Of a stretch of DNA of 64,000 nt, positions 17,139-30,144 are shown piece after piece (positions within the stretch are counted from its first letter, which is position 1; the number at the start of each line of letters is the position of its first letter). The notes under the pieces were generated by a model, which searched no databases, was not told the origin of the DNA, and was given only the letters and a program-made list of their open reading frames with translations. A program made the translations under genes and the position numbers. The stretch comes from JAOUFP01 sp963801505 (lineage in GTDB: Bacteria > Nitrospirota > Thermodesulfovibrionia > Thermodesulfovibrionales > UBA6898). The stretch lies in contig CAWDEY010000023.1 of assembly GCA_963801505.1 (NCBI GenBank), positions 1 through 64,000 on the forward strand. The letters are read 5' to 3'.

Positions 17139-20100
17139 ATGATTAATTGGTTAGAGGTAATATTTAGGCCTATTTCTTTTGGGCAGGTTGCAGTGGAACG
17201 CAAGGCTGCTCTGGTCAACAGGAATGCAAATTGTGCAAGCAGGAAATCAAGGGGCAGTATCGTCCTGGTCTTTGGTATGCTGCTGAGTATTTTCATGTTT
17301 CAGGGGCTATATAACCCGAAGGCCGCGGACGCCGTTGTTGCGAATCTGCAGCAGTTTCCTGCATCCCCCCAGATGACGATTGCCACAAACAGAGGTCTTT
17401 CGGGTACATTTACAATCTCAGGAGGACACGAACCGTCTCCTCGTAGTCGTGGTTTCTGCTGCCAATAATAACGGAAGTGGGATGACTTTTAGTGCAACAT
17501 ATGGCGGACGGACTTTAACACAAGCCGCAACAGAGAATTCCAACAGAAGGGCGACATGGATCGGATACTTAAGAGAAACAGACATTGCCTCACGCACAGG
17601 TGATGCTGTTGCCGTTACCATAACCGGGACACATAGCGGGGCAGTAGGTTATATCGCCAGTTATAGTGGCGTTGATCAAACCACGCCAATAAGCGGGAGC
17701 GGCGGATATTATGACAATGGTCAAACTACTGTTGCCATTGGTCCTCTGAGCGTCAATGCCGGAGGATACGGGATTTATAACTGGGGGGGAGGCAGCGGCA
17801 CCAACTGGAGCTCTGATAACCAAGCCTATGTAGCCCATGACGTCGGCGGGAATGCTTATGGGGCTCTTACCTCTTATGGAGTGGCATCAAAGGCCATTGC
17901 AGCGACCGGAACAACCAATCCGACAATCAGGTGGTCGGGTGCTTCCCGCACTTCTGTTTCTTTTGTTACGCTAAATCCCGCCACGATCGCCACCACCATC
18001 GGCAACGGGGCCCCCGAGCCGCCAAGTGTAACGCTTGCGCCTGGAACTTCAGCGACGATGCTGGATGCCTTTACCCTCCAGACTAATGCAGGAACCGACT
18101 CAGTGACGGCAGTTACGGTGACCCTTGCCCCTGCCAATGCGTTCAACAACATTGCCCTTGTCGAGATAACGAGCGATAACGGGGCGACTGTTTACGGCTC
18201 GGCAGCGAATCCGGCAAGCAATACGGTCGCGATCACGACCGCGGCCCTGACCGCCACGACAACCTCAACACAATACAAGGTGCGCATCACCCCAAAGACG
18301 CATTTGAACATGCCCGCAGTTCCGGGTGCGTCCTATGCGACGACCGGCACTGTTACCGCTATTACAAGCACAAATACAAAGTCCTATAACGATACAACCA
18401 GCGCAACAGTGACGATTGACAATGCTTCGCCTGCCAACCCTACGGCCTTGAGTGGCACAGTAGACAATGCACAGGTGGCGCTCACATGGACGAATCCGGC
18501 GGATGCGGATTTCAGCCAGGTAGTTGTAATCCGCAGACCAAACTCAGCAACAGATACCACACAGCCTACTGAGGGAACTACGTACACGTTGGGTAACGCA
18601 ATAGGCACAGGCACGGTTGCATGTGTTATCAATGCGCCCACAGCAACATGCACTGATACCGGGCGCATCAACGGCACAGCTTATTACTACAGGATATTTG
18701 CAAAAGATACAAACGGCAACTATTCGCAAACCGGCACAACAGCAGGCCCGTATACTCCGTTTTCCACCACCACAATCGGCAATGGGGCTTCGGAGCCGTC
18801 AAATGTAACACTGGCGCCGGGAGCTTCAGCGACGATGCTGGATGCCTTTACCCTCCAGACTAATGCAGGAACCGACTCAGTGACGGCAGTTACGGTGACC
18901 CTTGCCCCTGCCAATGCGTTCAACAACATTGCCCTTGTCGAGATAACGAGCGATAACGGGGCGACTGTTTACGGCTCGGCAGCGAATCCGGCAAGCAATA
19001 CGGTCGCGATCACGACCGCGGCCCTGACCGCCACGACAACCTCAACACAATACAAGGTGCGCATCACCCCAAAGACGCATGCGAACATGCCTGCAGTTCC
19101 GGGTGCGTCCTATGCGACGACCGGCACTGTTACCGCTATTACAAGCACAAATACAAAGTCCTATAACGATACAACCAGCGCAACAGTGACGATTGACAAT
19201 GCTTCGCCTGCCAACCCTACGGCCTTGACCGGCACAGTAGACAATGCACAGGTATCTTTCACATGGACGAATCCGGCAGATGCGGATTTCAGCCAGGTTG
19301 TTGTAATTCGCAGGGCAGGCTCGGCAACTGATACCACACAGCCTACAGAGGGAACGACGTACACCGTGGGTGACGCGATAGGCACAGGCACGGTTGCATG
19401 CGTTATCAATGCGCCCACAGCAACATGCACTGACACCGGGCTCACCAACGGCACAGCTTATTACTACAGGATATTTGCAAAAGATACAAACGGCAATTAT
19501 TCTCAAACCGGCACAACAGCAGGCCCGTATACGCCGCGTGTATCCCCCACGGTGACCTCTACGAGCCCTTACAGTGGAGCGCAGGGAGCGACGAACCTAA
19601 TCGTAACAATCAACGGCACAGGTTTTCAAAGCGGGGCGACCAGCAGTTTCAGCGGCACAGGCATAACAGTCAACAGTACGACCTATGTGGATGCAACTCA
19701 CCTGACGGCAAATATATCAATTACCGCAGGGGCCTCTGCGGATGCGCGGAACGTAACCGTAACGAACCCTGACGGAGGGGCAGGAGCAGGCTACCGGAGT
19801 GTTCACGGTCACGGCAGTGCCTGCTGTAACGAGCACAGCACCTTCAAATGGCGATACTGGTGTGGCAGTCAACTCAAATGTGACGATAAACTGGAACGGT
19901 GCCGTGGACTGCTCGACAGTCAACACGACAAACATAACCATCAGCAGCGGCAGTTGGGCCTTATTGTCCTGCTCAGGCAGCCAGGCGGTCTTTTACACCG
20001 GCGGCCAGGGCAATTCTGCCAATTATACAGTGACAGTCTCTACAAACGTTAAGAACACGACAGGCGTTGCGATGGCAAGCCCCTATCAGTTCTCATACAG

Positions 20101-23100
20101 GACTATCGGTCGCAGCGCTCTCCTTAAGCAGATTGTCCAGACCTTTTACATACCCATCGCCGAGGAGCAAATACGCGCCTGGGAGGTTGCAATATCAGCA
20201 GGAAGCTCCGGTCCCATCACAGACACAACGGTCAATGACGTTATCTCTATAACCGCCACTATGGACGGCACTATCATTTATTACGACCAATGGGAAGACG
20301 GATACGAGGCTGACATTGCCAACCCTGAACAGAGCACGACAAAGATATGGGGAGACGGCAACCTTAGCAATGGGGCTCCTCCAGGCTGTTCTTCTGATGC
20401 TTGTGATGTCATCAACGCCGGCACGGTCATCCCTCTTGAGAATTCCGTGCCCCTCTTGCTCTCAGGAGGTTCGTACGTCCGCGACCAGGGCAGTATTTAC
20501 TTTGACGCAAGGGACAAGATAGCAGCTACCGGTCAGCTGGTTGTATCCAGGGCAGGATGGCTTACCCCGACAGGCACAGTGCTCTCTGGAGCTATAGAGG
20601 TCGTAGATACCAGGAAGTGGGGTTCCTCATTTATAACGCCTGTGGGGACCAACAGCGCAAATAGCGGGACGATGTTCAATTATTCGGCTCTCTCTATCAT
20701 GGCAGAAACTGACGGTACTGTTGTAACTGTTGGCGTGAATGCCCCTGTAACCATAAATGAGGGCGAGACGATTTATGTCTCCGGGGTGACTCAGGGGACA
20801 ACGATTAATGCGACGTCTCCGGTTCAGGTCAATATGCTGACTGGCTATCCGACGTCATACTTCCAGGGCAGGTGGTTTACCCTGCTTCCTCAGAGCGATT
20901 GGACCAGCAGTTACTTCAGCCCTGTGGCTACGGTCAATGCGGCCTATCCTGCCTCTGTTGTATTTTATAACCCTGGGGCTTCGGCCATTACGGTAAATGT
21001 GGCGCTTAGAGGCGGCACGACCGCGACGGTGAACGTTCCTGCAGGCGGTTCAAACAATTATCAGATGCCTGCGACTCCTGCCAACTCAGGAGCGCATTTC
21101 TATACGAGCGGCAGCCCGGCCCCGACTTTCTTTGCTGTCTTTACCAACGACTTCAGCAATGCGTCTTTTGAATTTGCGGCTATGATGGAACCGGAAACCA
21201 GTCTTACAACGTCAGTCGTGGTCGGATGGTCGCCTGGATATGATATGAACTTTGGTGCGCCTACTCCGCCGGACGTGGATGTTGTCTGGGTCACTCCTGT
21301 TGCCAACACCACTATTTACGTTAACTACAGCGGCAATCCAAACAACGGGCTTCTTACTGATCCTGCGGGAAACAAGTACGATGTGGCATATACACTCAGT
21401 GCTCTCCAGTCCCAGAGGATCAGCAACCCTGCTACGCACATCATGACAGGCGCCAGGATATATACTGTGGACGATACAAATATAGCGGCTGTTTTCGGTG
21501 AAGACCCCTCTACCGGTGTGACCGGCACCCCGGGTATGGACCTCGGGACGGCCGTTCTTCCATATCCGTCGCTTGACGGCATATAAATCAGCAACATTGG
21601 TAGGAGATTTCAACTCAAACGGAGGGGTTGATCCAGGTGATATTGCTCGAATATACAATCAGGGTACATAACAGCGGTGTAGTGCCGATATCAACTGTAA
21701 ATCTTTTGGACACGCTGGATACTAATCTGACCTATGTTGCCGAACTCCACAACCATCGACGGCAGCGCGGTCCCGGACAATATCATCTCCTGCCACGCGG
21801 TTTCCTCTTGATGAAGGCGGGTTCAACCTTGTGCCCGGGGTCGTCTCAATACTCATGCCGGGGCAGGATATCTTCGTAGTTTACGAGGCAACTGTAAATA
21901 CTTCCCTTCCTCCGGGCACCAAATCTGTAGTATAACAATGTACAGGTTTCCTCTGTATCGGAAATCTTCTTAAATACCGTGACGAGCCTGGTGGAGGCGG
22001 GTGTTTTAGAGACAACCAAGACCTCAAGCAAAAATGGAAGCAGCGTCCGGCCGGGCGACACTATCACCTATACTGTTACGGTCAGCAATACCTCAGCGAC
22101 ACCAGCAGACAGGGATACAGTTGAACGACCCCCTTCCTGCAGGCACTACGTATGTTTCAAACAGTACGGTCGTGACAGGGCCGACGCCTTAAGTCACGTA
22201 ATGGATAAGTTCAACGCGCTTTCATACGCCAATAACGATGGCCCGGAAAGCTGGGCCGGAAACTGGAGCGAGAGCGACGGCGGCAGCGCAGACCCGCTTG
22301 CAGGCAATGTTCAGGTGATAAACGGAGCACTGCGGCTGACCGGAAACGGTTCCTGGGCCTCAAGGGCTGTTGACCTGACAACCGGGATTTCCGGACGGAA
22401 TTTCACAACTGCGACGTTGAACTTTGATTTTCGCACAAGCTCTGCTGTTGTGGCCGGTGACACAGTGACTGTTGAATACTATAACGGGGGCGGCTGGGCC
22501 AGTCTCGGCACCATCACGGGTATCGCGGGACAGACGACCGGATCGAGGAGTTACAGCATCCCTTATCTGGCAGCTAACTCCGCCATCCGCTTCAGGATAT
22601 CGGCAGGTTACACCACAGCCACGACCGACTTCTTCTACGCTGACAATGTCGGGATCAAGACTGACGAAATCACAAATGTGACTAAAGACAATATCACGGG
22701 CGGCACATATGCTGACCTTTCAAACGGGACACCACCGGTGCTGGTTGCGCAGGGTGACGGGTTTGCGCTTGCTCCGGGCGAGACGCTTACCGTGTCTTAT
22801 AATGTGCTGGTCAACAATCCTGTAAATGAGACCCGCATTGTCAACATCGCAACTGCCACCAGCTATGAGAAGGCCCCTCCGTCTTCTTCCACCACGATCG
22901 ACCCTGTGAGCGCCGGCGGGACAATAGGCGGCCTGGTATGGCTTGATACTACCATAAACGGCTTCGTTGATTATGGAGAGCCGGGCCTGTCAAATATAAG
23001 GGTATGGCTGGAGCAAAACGGTAACGGGCTGGTCTATTCCGAGACTCTTACAGGCACCGACGGCAAATATATATTCCAGGGACTGCCTCCGGGAAACTAT

Positions 23101-26100
23101 ATCGTTCATGTTGACGAGACTACCTTACCGCCGGGTCTGACGATTACGACCAACAATGTCAACCCGAGTTCCTCCATGACAATTACCGGCCAGGAGGAGT
23201 TTTCCAATGTCAACTTCGGTTATAAAAATAACGGCGCCGGTGCGGTCATAGGCAACTATGTCTGGAGCGACGCTGATAATGACGGGATACAGGACCCCGG
23301 CGAGGCCGGCCTCGGGGGTGTCGACGATGCAGCTTGTCAGGGCCTCCGACAGCGCAGTAATTGCGACGACCACTACAAATGCTTTCGGCATTTATCTCTT
23401 CACAAACGTTTCGCCGGACACTTATATTGTTAAGGCCGACACCTCCAATATTCTGACCGGCTATTCGCCTACAACCGGGGACCAGAGCATCGGCAGCAAG
23501 ATAAGCGGCCCGATAACCGTCGCCTCTGGTGACAGCCCTATGTATATGGACTTCGGTTTTAATAATCCATCACTTGTATTCGATAAACGACAGGGTATGG
23601 TTTGACCAAAACGACAGCGGGGTCATCGATTCCGGTGAACCCGGCATAGACGGCGTTACGGTGAAACTCCTAAGTGGCGGCAATGTCGTTGCAGTGACAA
23701 CCAGCGACCCCAACGGCAATTTCAGTTTTTCCGGTCTTCCTAACGGCAGCTATACGATAAAAATAGAAGATGCAGCCGGAAAGCTTGTCGGATTTACAGG
23801 GACTACTTCGTCGGCACAGGCCGGCTCACGCTCTGTGACGATCTCGAACTCCAGTGTTTACGGTACCAATTTTGGTTACAACGCCTCTGGCAGGATCGGC
23901 TACAGGGTATGGAATGATGCAAATAAAAATGGCTTGTATGATACCGGGGAAACGGGAATTGCAAACGTAACAGTAAAGCTTTATCTGGACACAAACGGTG
24001 ACGGCATCTTCGACCCTTCGGTCGATCAACTGCTCGATACAAAGACTACTGACGCAAATGGTGATTACATGTTCCAGGTGACACAGACCGGCAGGTTCTT
24101 TGTAAGCGTCGACTATGGGCAGACCGCCTTAAACGGACTTACCCTTACCACAACGGATGACCAGACCGTGACAACCGCGCCGGGCGCACAGACGACCGTC
24201 GTATTCCTGAATCTAAACACCAGTTATCTCAATGCCAATTACGGCTTTGGACCTGACACATCTGCCCTGTCCATAACCAAGACGGCAAATCCGCCAGGTA
24301 TAGTCGAAGCAGGTCAGGAAATTACCTATACGATAACGGTGACCAACACTTCAGCTACACCACAGGATGGGATTACTATAGCTGATCCCCTCCCGGCCAA
24401 TACTACGTATGTGTCCCAGAGCACCGTTGCTGCAGGCCCTGCGTCAACAAAAGACAACGTGCCCGGTGGGACATACCTGACCTGAACTCTATGGGGACCC
24501 GTCATCTCCGTCCAACCCCTCTCATTATCTTGTATCCGGTGACGGCTTTACCCTGAACCAGAACCAGAGTCTGACTGTGACCTATAGGGTTAGTGTCAAC
24601 AGCCCTCTTGATCCGGCTGTCGCAGAGATCGTTAACGTGGCAAATGTAAGCAGCACCCAGTCACCCCAGCCTAAATATGTTTCAGTGACAAGCCCTGTCA
24701 AGAGGGTCAGTAGATCTCAGCGTGACAAAGACAATAAGCCTGATCAGCAACCCCTGTGCTGAAGGCACCTGCAGTGTCACGTATACGCTAACGGTCACTA
24801 ATGTGGGAGAGACTGACATCAGCTGCGGCCTCTGTTACTGATTTGCTGCCCTCTCAGTTGAGCTGGAGATCTGACACCGGAAGTGGAGCGTATAACAACC
24901 AGACCGGGGCCTGGACAATTGGAAATATCGCCCAGAGGCGGTTCTGCTACTCTTAATATCACCGCAACAGTAGTAGGCAGTGGCCTGGTCCAGAACTGTG
25001 CAGCGCTGACTTCTTCGACGCCTTCTGATACCTATGCCGCAAATGACCAAAGCTGTGCCAGTTTTGTCCCCACCTATGTGATCCTCTCGGGTTTCCGTGC
25101 CTTTGTTGAGGACGGCAATGTGGTTGTCGAGTGGGAGACGGCCTCAGAGCGTAACACCGTAGGTTTCCATGTCGAGCGTTACAATGACAAGACCAGAGAA
25201 TATGTCCGTGTGAACAAAAAACTGCTTCCGGGTCTCATTACATCTCACACCGGCGGCACCTACCGTCTGATCGATGAGGCAGCTCCTGCCTCAGGCAGAC
25301 ATCTGTACAGGCTTGTGGAGGTTGAGTCCAGAGGAAACCGGGTAATCTATGGACCTTTCAGCATAGATCTTGGCGGCCCGGCAGGGCTTAAGACGGAGAA
25401 GAAGGTGGCCTCTGACGGCACGATCAATCTTACGATCCGCGGAAAAGTCGTAGCGTCCAGCCGCACCTCTGATCTGTCTTCAGAAGGCTTTGAGCAGGTC
25501 ACCGGCACCTATCAGCAGAAAGGCCCGCAAGCCTTCATCTTCAACTGCAAACCGGCTTGCTGCTTTAAGGATGGCACAGGTCAATGCCGGCAGTCCGTGA
25601 CGCTCCAGACAGGGACGCGATAAAGATGTCCGTATCTGAAGACGGAATTTACTATATGGATTCGGCGGATATCAGCGCCATGCTGAATATCCCGCAGACG
25701 TCAGTGAAGGAGATGATAGGAAACGGACTCTTTGCACTTACCTCCGGTGGCAAGCAGATTGCGTACACACCTGCGGAAGGTTATGCCGGGTTCTTCTTCT
25801 ATGGGAATGCTGTTGACAGCATATATACGAATAAGAATATCTACTGGCTGAAAGATGGCAATGGGACCCTGATGCAGACTGTCGACGGTGGCGTGGAAGT
25901 CCTCAAAAAGACAGGCATTCCCGAGTCGTTCACCGATACCTTGCACTTTGAGCAGGACGTATATGATGCCCCTGCTCTGACCAGCGACCCTAATGCCGAC
26001 TACTGGTTCTGGGATTATGTCATGGCAGACTATCCTCCATTTGACAGCAAGGAGTTCAGTTTCCAGGCGAACTCGGTATCTGCCGCTGCTGGCACGGCCA

Positions 26101-27649
26101 GCATCATTGTAAGGCTTCAGTCGATAACGTCTGAGCGGAGCCACGCTCTGATAAGTCTTAACGGTGTAAATGTGGCAGAAGGTGTATGGGACGGTCTAAG
26201 TCCCCACACGATTGTTGCAAATATCGATCAGGGACTGCTGATAGAGGGTGAGAATCTGCTCGGGGTGAAGGCTCTGCTTGACTCTGATGTGCCTTTCAGC
26301 ATGTTTTTCATAGACTCCTTTGACGTGACATACTCCCGGCGATTTGAAGCGGTCAATGACCTTCTCAGCTTCAGGTCTGAGGGGAACTCTGTCCTGAGCA
26401 TAGAGGGGTTCAGCAATCCCGATATATCTGTCTTTGACATAACCAATCGACTCAGGCCCAAGCTGGTCACCTCGACAGAAATCAGCGGAGATGCCGGCAA
26501 TTACAGTGTGAAGTTCTATCCCAGAAATGGGAACGCTTCCTATGTCGCGTTTGCGGCTGGAGCGGACAGGGATGCTGATGCGGTGGCAGACCTTTCTTCA
26601 GACCTCAAGAATAAGGTCCAACGCGGCTGATTATGTAGTGATCGCGCCTAAGGAGTTAAAAGACAGCGCAGCGCTTCTTGCCGACTACAGAAAAAGCAAG
26701 GGGTTGAAGGTAAAGGTCGCCCTGCTTGAAGACATCATGGACGAATTCAACTTCGGGATGTATGATCCAAATGCCATAAGGACTTTCCTTCAGTATGCAT
26801 ATGATAACTGGAAGACGCGGCCGCGTTATGCGGTGCTGGTTGGAAGCGGCACATATGACTATAAGGATCTGGCTGGTTATGGAGGCAATCTGATACCTGC
26901 CCTTATGGTCGGCTCACCGTGGGGTCTTTCGCCTTCGGATAATATTCTTGGTGATTTTGACGGGGACAATGTTCCTGAGGTAGTGATCGGCCGGTTGCCG
27001 GTGCTTAGTACTATTGAACTGCAGACGGTCCTGGACAAGATCAAGGCCTTTGAAGGTACAACCCTGGATGGGATCATGCTGCTTGCCGACAAGCCTGACG
27101 GCGGCGGAGATTTCCCCAAAGACAGTAATGATATCGCCGGACTGTTTGCGTCCGGCTATCCGATGCAGAAGATCTACCTGCAGGATTATCAGCTCGACCA
27201 GGCCAGGCAGTGCCCTTTTTGACGGTATGAATCAGGGGATAAAATATATAAACTACATAGGTCATGGGACAGTCGATCGTTTTTCTGAGGAAGGTTTGCT
27301 TACGAAGGATGATGCGGCTGCACTAACGAACACCGTCTATCCGGTGATGACCGCGCTGACGTGCTCTTCCGGCAATTACGCGCTGGCAGGGTGTGACTCC
27401 CTGATGGAGGCCCTGATTATAAGAAACGGAGGGGGAATTGTATCTTCGTGGGCCCCGTCGGACTGGTCATACAACGCCGATGCCAAGACACTCGGAGAGG
27501 GTTTCTATCAGGCGGTCTTCCAGCCGGAAGTGATAACTCTGGGAGATGCTGTCAGAAAGTCCATGAATGCTTACAAGGCTGCGGGCAGGGCCTCTTATGA
27601 GCTGAACATATTCAATATCCTCGGAGACCCCGCTCTGAGGCTTAAATAG
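17139..27649 (+). CDS. Giant modular surface protein ending in a C25 (gingipain-type) cysteine peptidase, many frameshifts
   Basis: Starts at ATG 17139 after AGGAGG (17128-17133). A long charged N-region precedes the signal helix (SIVLVFGMLLSIFMFQGLY). Modules in order: an N-terminal beta domain; two copies of a ~259-residue unit (a beta domain beginning TIGNGA plus an FN3-like domain); an IPT/TIG domain; an Ig-like domain; a long beta region; DUF11 repeats; SdrD B-type repeats (VWLDTTINGFVDYGEPGL, VWSDADNDGIQDPGEAGL); more DUF11. The protein ends with a C25 peptidase domain with catalytic-like NYIGHG (His) and TALTCSSG (Cys). At least twelve frame changes occur (near 17420, 19795, 21585, 21650, 21750-21900, 22120, 23310, 23575, 24480, 24830, 25600, 26615, 27215). 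Domains run on smoothly across each one, so one gene of ~3,500 residues with base errors is the simplest reading; real decay is the alternative. Confidence 0.75.
17998..19551 (+). repeat. Two tandem 777-bp units inside the giant surface-protein gene
   Basis: The unit starting atcggcaa at 17998 recurs at 18775, an offset of 777 bp or exactly 259 codons. Stretches of over 200 bp, such as 18048-18300 against 18825-19077, look identical. Differences cluster at the unit edges and in the FN3-like loops. Each unit encodes a TIGNGA beta domain plus an FN3-like domain. Confidence 0.9.
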
Positions 27650-27655
27650 GAGGCC

Positions 27656-27980
27656 ATGTCAGTGATGACCGACACAAGGGACTCAGGCGCCCTGAAGGGC
27701 ATATTCAGGAAGCGCGGAGAGATCGTTGCAAGGGACATAGCCGGAGAGACTATCCTTGTGCCTGTAAGGGGGAACCTTGCCGACATGCAGAGGATCTTTT
27801 CTCTTAAGTCCGGTAGCTGCTTTTCTCTGGGACCAGATCGATGGAAAGCAGGACCTTCAAATTATTCTTGCGAAGGTCATCGAAGACTTCGAGGTCGAAA
27901 GGGAAGATGCCGCAGCGGACCTCCGGGAGTTCATTGCGGAACTCCTCGAAGCCGGTCTTATAGAGGAGGTCGGCGCATAA
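27656..27980 (+). CDS. PqqD-like peptide chaperone, one frameshift
   Basis: About 107 residues once a frame change near 27815 is bridged. The front half (MSVMTDTRDSGALKG, then IVARDIAGETILVPVRG) and the back half (AAFLWDQIDGKQDLQIILAKV, then LREFIAELLEAGLIEEV) together form a PqqD domain. This winged-helix fold binds a precursor peptide leader and presents it to a radical SAM enzyme. It begins 6 bp after the giant peptidase gene stop, with GGAGG just upstream, and its stop overlaps the radical SAM start (TAATG). The operon is therefore peptidase, PqqD, radical SAM, peptide. Confidence 0.85.
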
Positions 27981-29123
27981 TGGAATGCACCTCTTCCTTA
28001 AGCGTCCTTGAGTATCTGAAGTATTTCAACACGAAGATGGAGTTAAACAGGGTCCCTGTCTCGGGTGGCCTTGAATTAACGAAGCGGTGCAACCTGAGAT
28101 GTGCCCATTGTTATGTCGGGTCGGCGAGGACCGGCTCCTCAGGCGCAAGACCTGAAATGGAAACGGACAAGATCCTGGCACTGCTGGATGAAATCCGTGA
28201 TGCAGGGTGTCTCAGTCTGCTTATTACCGGGGGTGAGCCCCTGCTGAGACCTGACTTCGGGAAGGTATATGAGCGGGCCAGGAAAAACGGTATGCTGGTC
28301 ACGATCTTTACAAACGGGACCCTGATTAACGAAGAGATCCTTGATCTTTTTTCAGACCTGCCGCCACAGTCTGTCGAGATAAGTCTTTACGGAGCAACGG
28401 CCGGGACATACGAGGCTGTAACCGGTGTCCCCGGATCATATGCTAAATGTATAAGAGGCATTGAGGGACTTCTTGCCCGGGGTATTGAAGTCGGCCTAAA
28501 GACAGTGCTCATGTCTCTTAACCGGCATGAGTTTTTCGAGATCGAAAAAATAGCGAAGCAGTACGGGGTAAAGTTCCGTTTTGATTCTGACATCTTTCCG
28601 CGTTTTGACGGTGACCGCATGCCGATTGCACTGAGGGTGCCTGTCGAAGATGCGATCGGAGTTGACATGTCCGATCCCGAAAGGCTCGACGGCTGGAGGA
28701 AATTCCTGAGTACACATGATGAGTTCAGGCTCAGCGACAGGCTTTACTGCTGCGGCGCCGGCGTCACTAACTTCCATATCGATGCCTCAGGGTTCCTTAT
28801 GCCGTGCCTGATGATTAGTGAGGTTTGTTTTGACCTTTTGTCAGGGAGCTTTGCTGAAGGATGGAAAGTCCATGACACGCCTTCATGAGAAGAAGACCGA
28901 CCCATCAAACCGGTGTGTCGGCTGCGACAAGATATCGCTATGCGGTTACTGCCCGGCCTTTTTTATGCTCGAAAACGGCGATGAAAATCGCGCATCGGAA
29001 TATCTTTGCAGTTCCGGAACTGCAAGGTATAATGCTATAATGAATACAAGGACTGATAGCAAAGGAGGCCTAGATGGAGATAAAGAAAAAGCAATATACG
29101 AAACCCCAATTAAGGACTATTGA
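27980..29123 (+). CDS. Radical SAM/SPASM peptide maturase, one frameshift
   Basis: The radical SAM cluster motif is CNLRCAHC, in the context GGLELTKRCNLRC; the glycine-rich SAM contact is ITGGEPLLRPDF, and SLYGATAGTYE follows in the barrel. The frame moves near 28870, after which the SPASM region continues with CVGCDKISLCGYCPAFF and YLCSSG. With the earlier LYCCGAG and PCLMISEVC these Cys would ligate auxiliary Fe-S clusters. SPASM enzymes install thioether, C-C or similar links in ribosomal peptides. The very 3' end overlaps the small peptide gene at 29074, so the true stop may be slightly earlier if another indel is present. The enzyme lies just after its PqqD partner. Confidence 0.88.
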
Positions 29124-29205
29124 GCTTAAGGCCGAGGAGGTCATGGCTGCAGGCTGCAAGACGAGCTACGAGAAGCGGTCCGGGCAGGGTAACCTGCACT
29201 GTTAG
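29074..29205 (+). CDS. Putative radical SAM-modified precursor peptide (43 residues)
   Basis: The ATG at 29074 follows AAAGGAGG (29061-29068) at ideal spacing, directly after a TAG. The product opens MEIKKKQYTKPQLRTIELK and continues AEEVMAAGCK, then TSYEKRSGQGNLHC and a stop. The lysine-rich start with K-x-Y-x-x-P-x-L, the acidic EE and the AAGCK step look like the leader of short peptides beside PqqD/radical SAM pairs. The two Cys, in AGCK and at the C-terminus, bracket a 14-residue candidate core with Ser, Thr, Tyr, Lys and Asn acceptors. The peptide lies between the maturase and the kinase on the same strand. The substrate role is inferred from size and position. Confidence 0.72.
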   Translation: MEIKKKQYTKPQLRTIELKAEEVMAAGCKTSYEKRSGQGNLHC

Positions 29206-29249
29206 GCGAATTGTTCCGGACAATCGGATCATAGCATCTCCTTCATCCG

Positions 29250-30142
29250 GTGGGCCATTTATTGAGTATAGGCGGTGTGCGGCTGGCCATGTACTGCCCG
29301 TCAGGGAATCGAACTTTTTCTGTCTGACCCTTCCTATAGTGAATTTCTTTACAATGAAATACCGGGAGATATCGGGGCCGCCGAGATCTGCATCGATGTC
29401 TCCTTCGGCCGGGTGCACGATATAAAGGATTTGAGAGATTGTTTCGAGACCGGACAGTCGTGGTCTTTATTTCGGGAGGGTGACAATTATCTTCTTAAGT
29501 TTCAAAGGGAGGGACCAGGAGAGCCCTATATGACCGCCCGCGTAAGCCATGACATAAGCAAGGTTGAACTGTTCTGCTGCAAGTGATTTTATAGGTGATG
29601 AGGGAAGAGCTTACAGCCCTGTTCATTATCCGCTCGACCAGATCCTCCTTATGCAATTACCTCGTCAAACATGAGGGCGTGATAGCCCATTCCGCCGGGA
29701 TGTCTTTCAATGGTAATGGATATCTTTTCCCTGGATGCTCCGGGGCCGGAAAGTCGACTATCTCAAGAAGCCTTGTCCTGTAGCAGATAAGGTCATGCTA
29801 TTGAGTGACGACAGGATAATTATAAGAAAAGAATCTGATACCTTCAGGATCTACGGCACTCCCTGGCCGGGCGAAGCAGGGATCGCGGTGAACAGGTCGG
29901 CTCCTCTTAAAGGGGTCTTTTTCCTTGAGAAGAGCAGCAATAACATTATTCAGCAAATAGATGAGGCAGAGGCATTAAGAAGATTTATGTCGGTACTGTC
30001 TGTGCCATGGTATGACAGGGACTCCATCTCAGGCGCGCTTTCGCTTGTCAGTGAGCTGATCTCCAGAGTGCCTTCATATGTGTTACAGTTCAAACCGGGG
30101 GAAGAGGTGGTTGATACGATTGAAAAATTTATCTCAGCATAA
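29250..30142 (+). CDS. HprK-like P-loop kinase of the peptide-modification locus, several frameshifts
   Basis: Reconstructed from several frames. It starts near GTG 29250 (SIGGVRLAMYCPSG), then IELFLSDPSYSEFLY, a beta domain (GQSWSLFREGDNYLLKF), YPLDQILLM, and a P-loop in FPGCSGAGKSTISR. The rest is an HPr-kinase C-terminal fold (LLSDDRIIIRK, YGTPWPGEAGIAVNR, GVFFLEKSSNN). Frame changes fall near 29310, 29583, 29660 and 29775. HprK-like proteins with this N-terminal beta domain often accompany PqqD and S24/S26-type proteins in peptide biosynthesis loci. Here it may phosphorylate the peptide or a pathway protein. The start is uncertain. Confidence 0.7.
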
Positions 30143-30144
30143 CT

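Noticed and set aside
17998..19551. CRISPR-like array
   Set aside because: The repeats are 777-bp coding modules in frame, not short direct repeats with spacers.
17418..21658. Long antisense ORFs across the giant surface-protein gene
   Set aside because: They mirror the repeated, GC-biased third positions of the real gene and show no ribosome sites or family features; copies recur in both tandem units.
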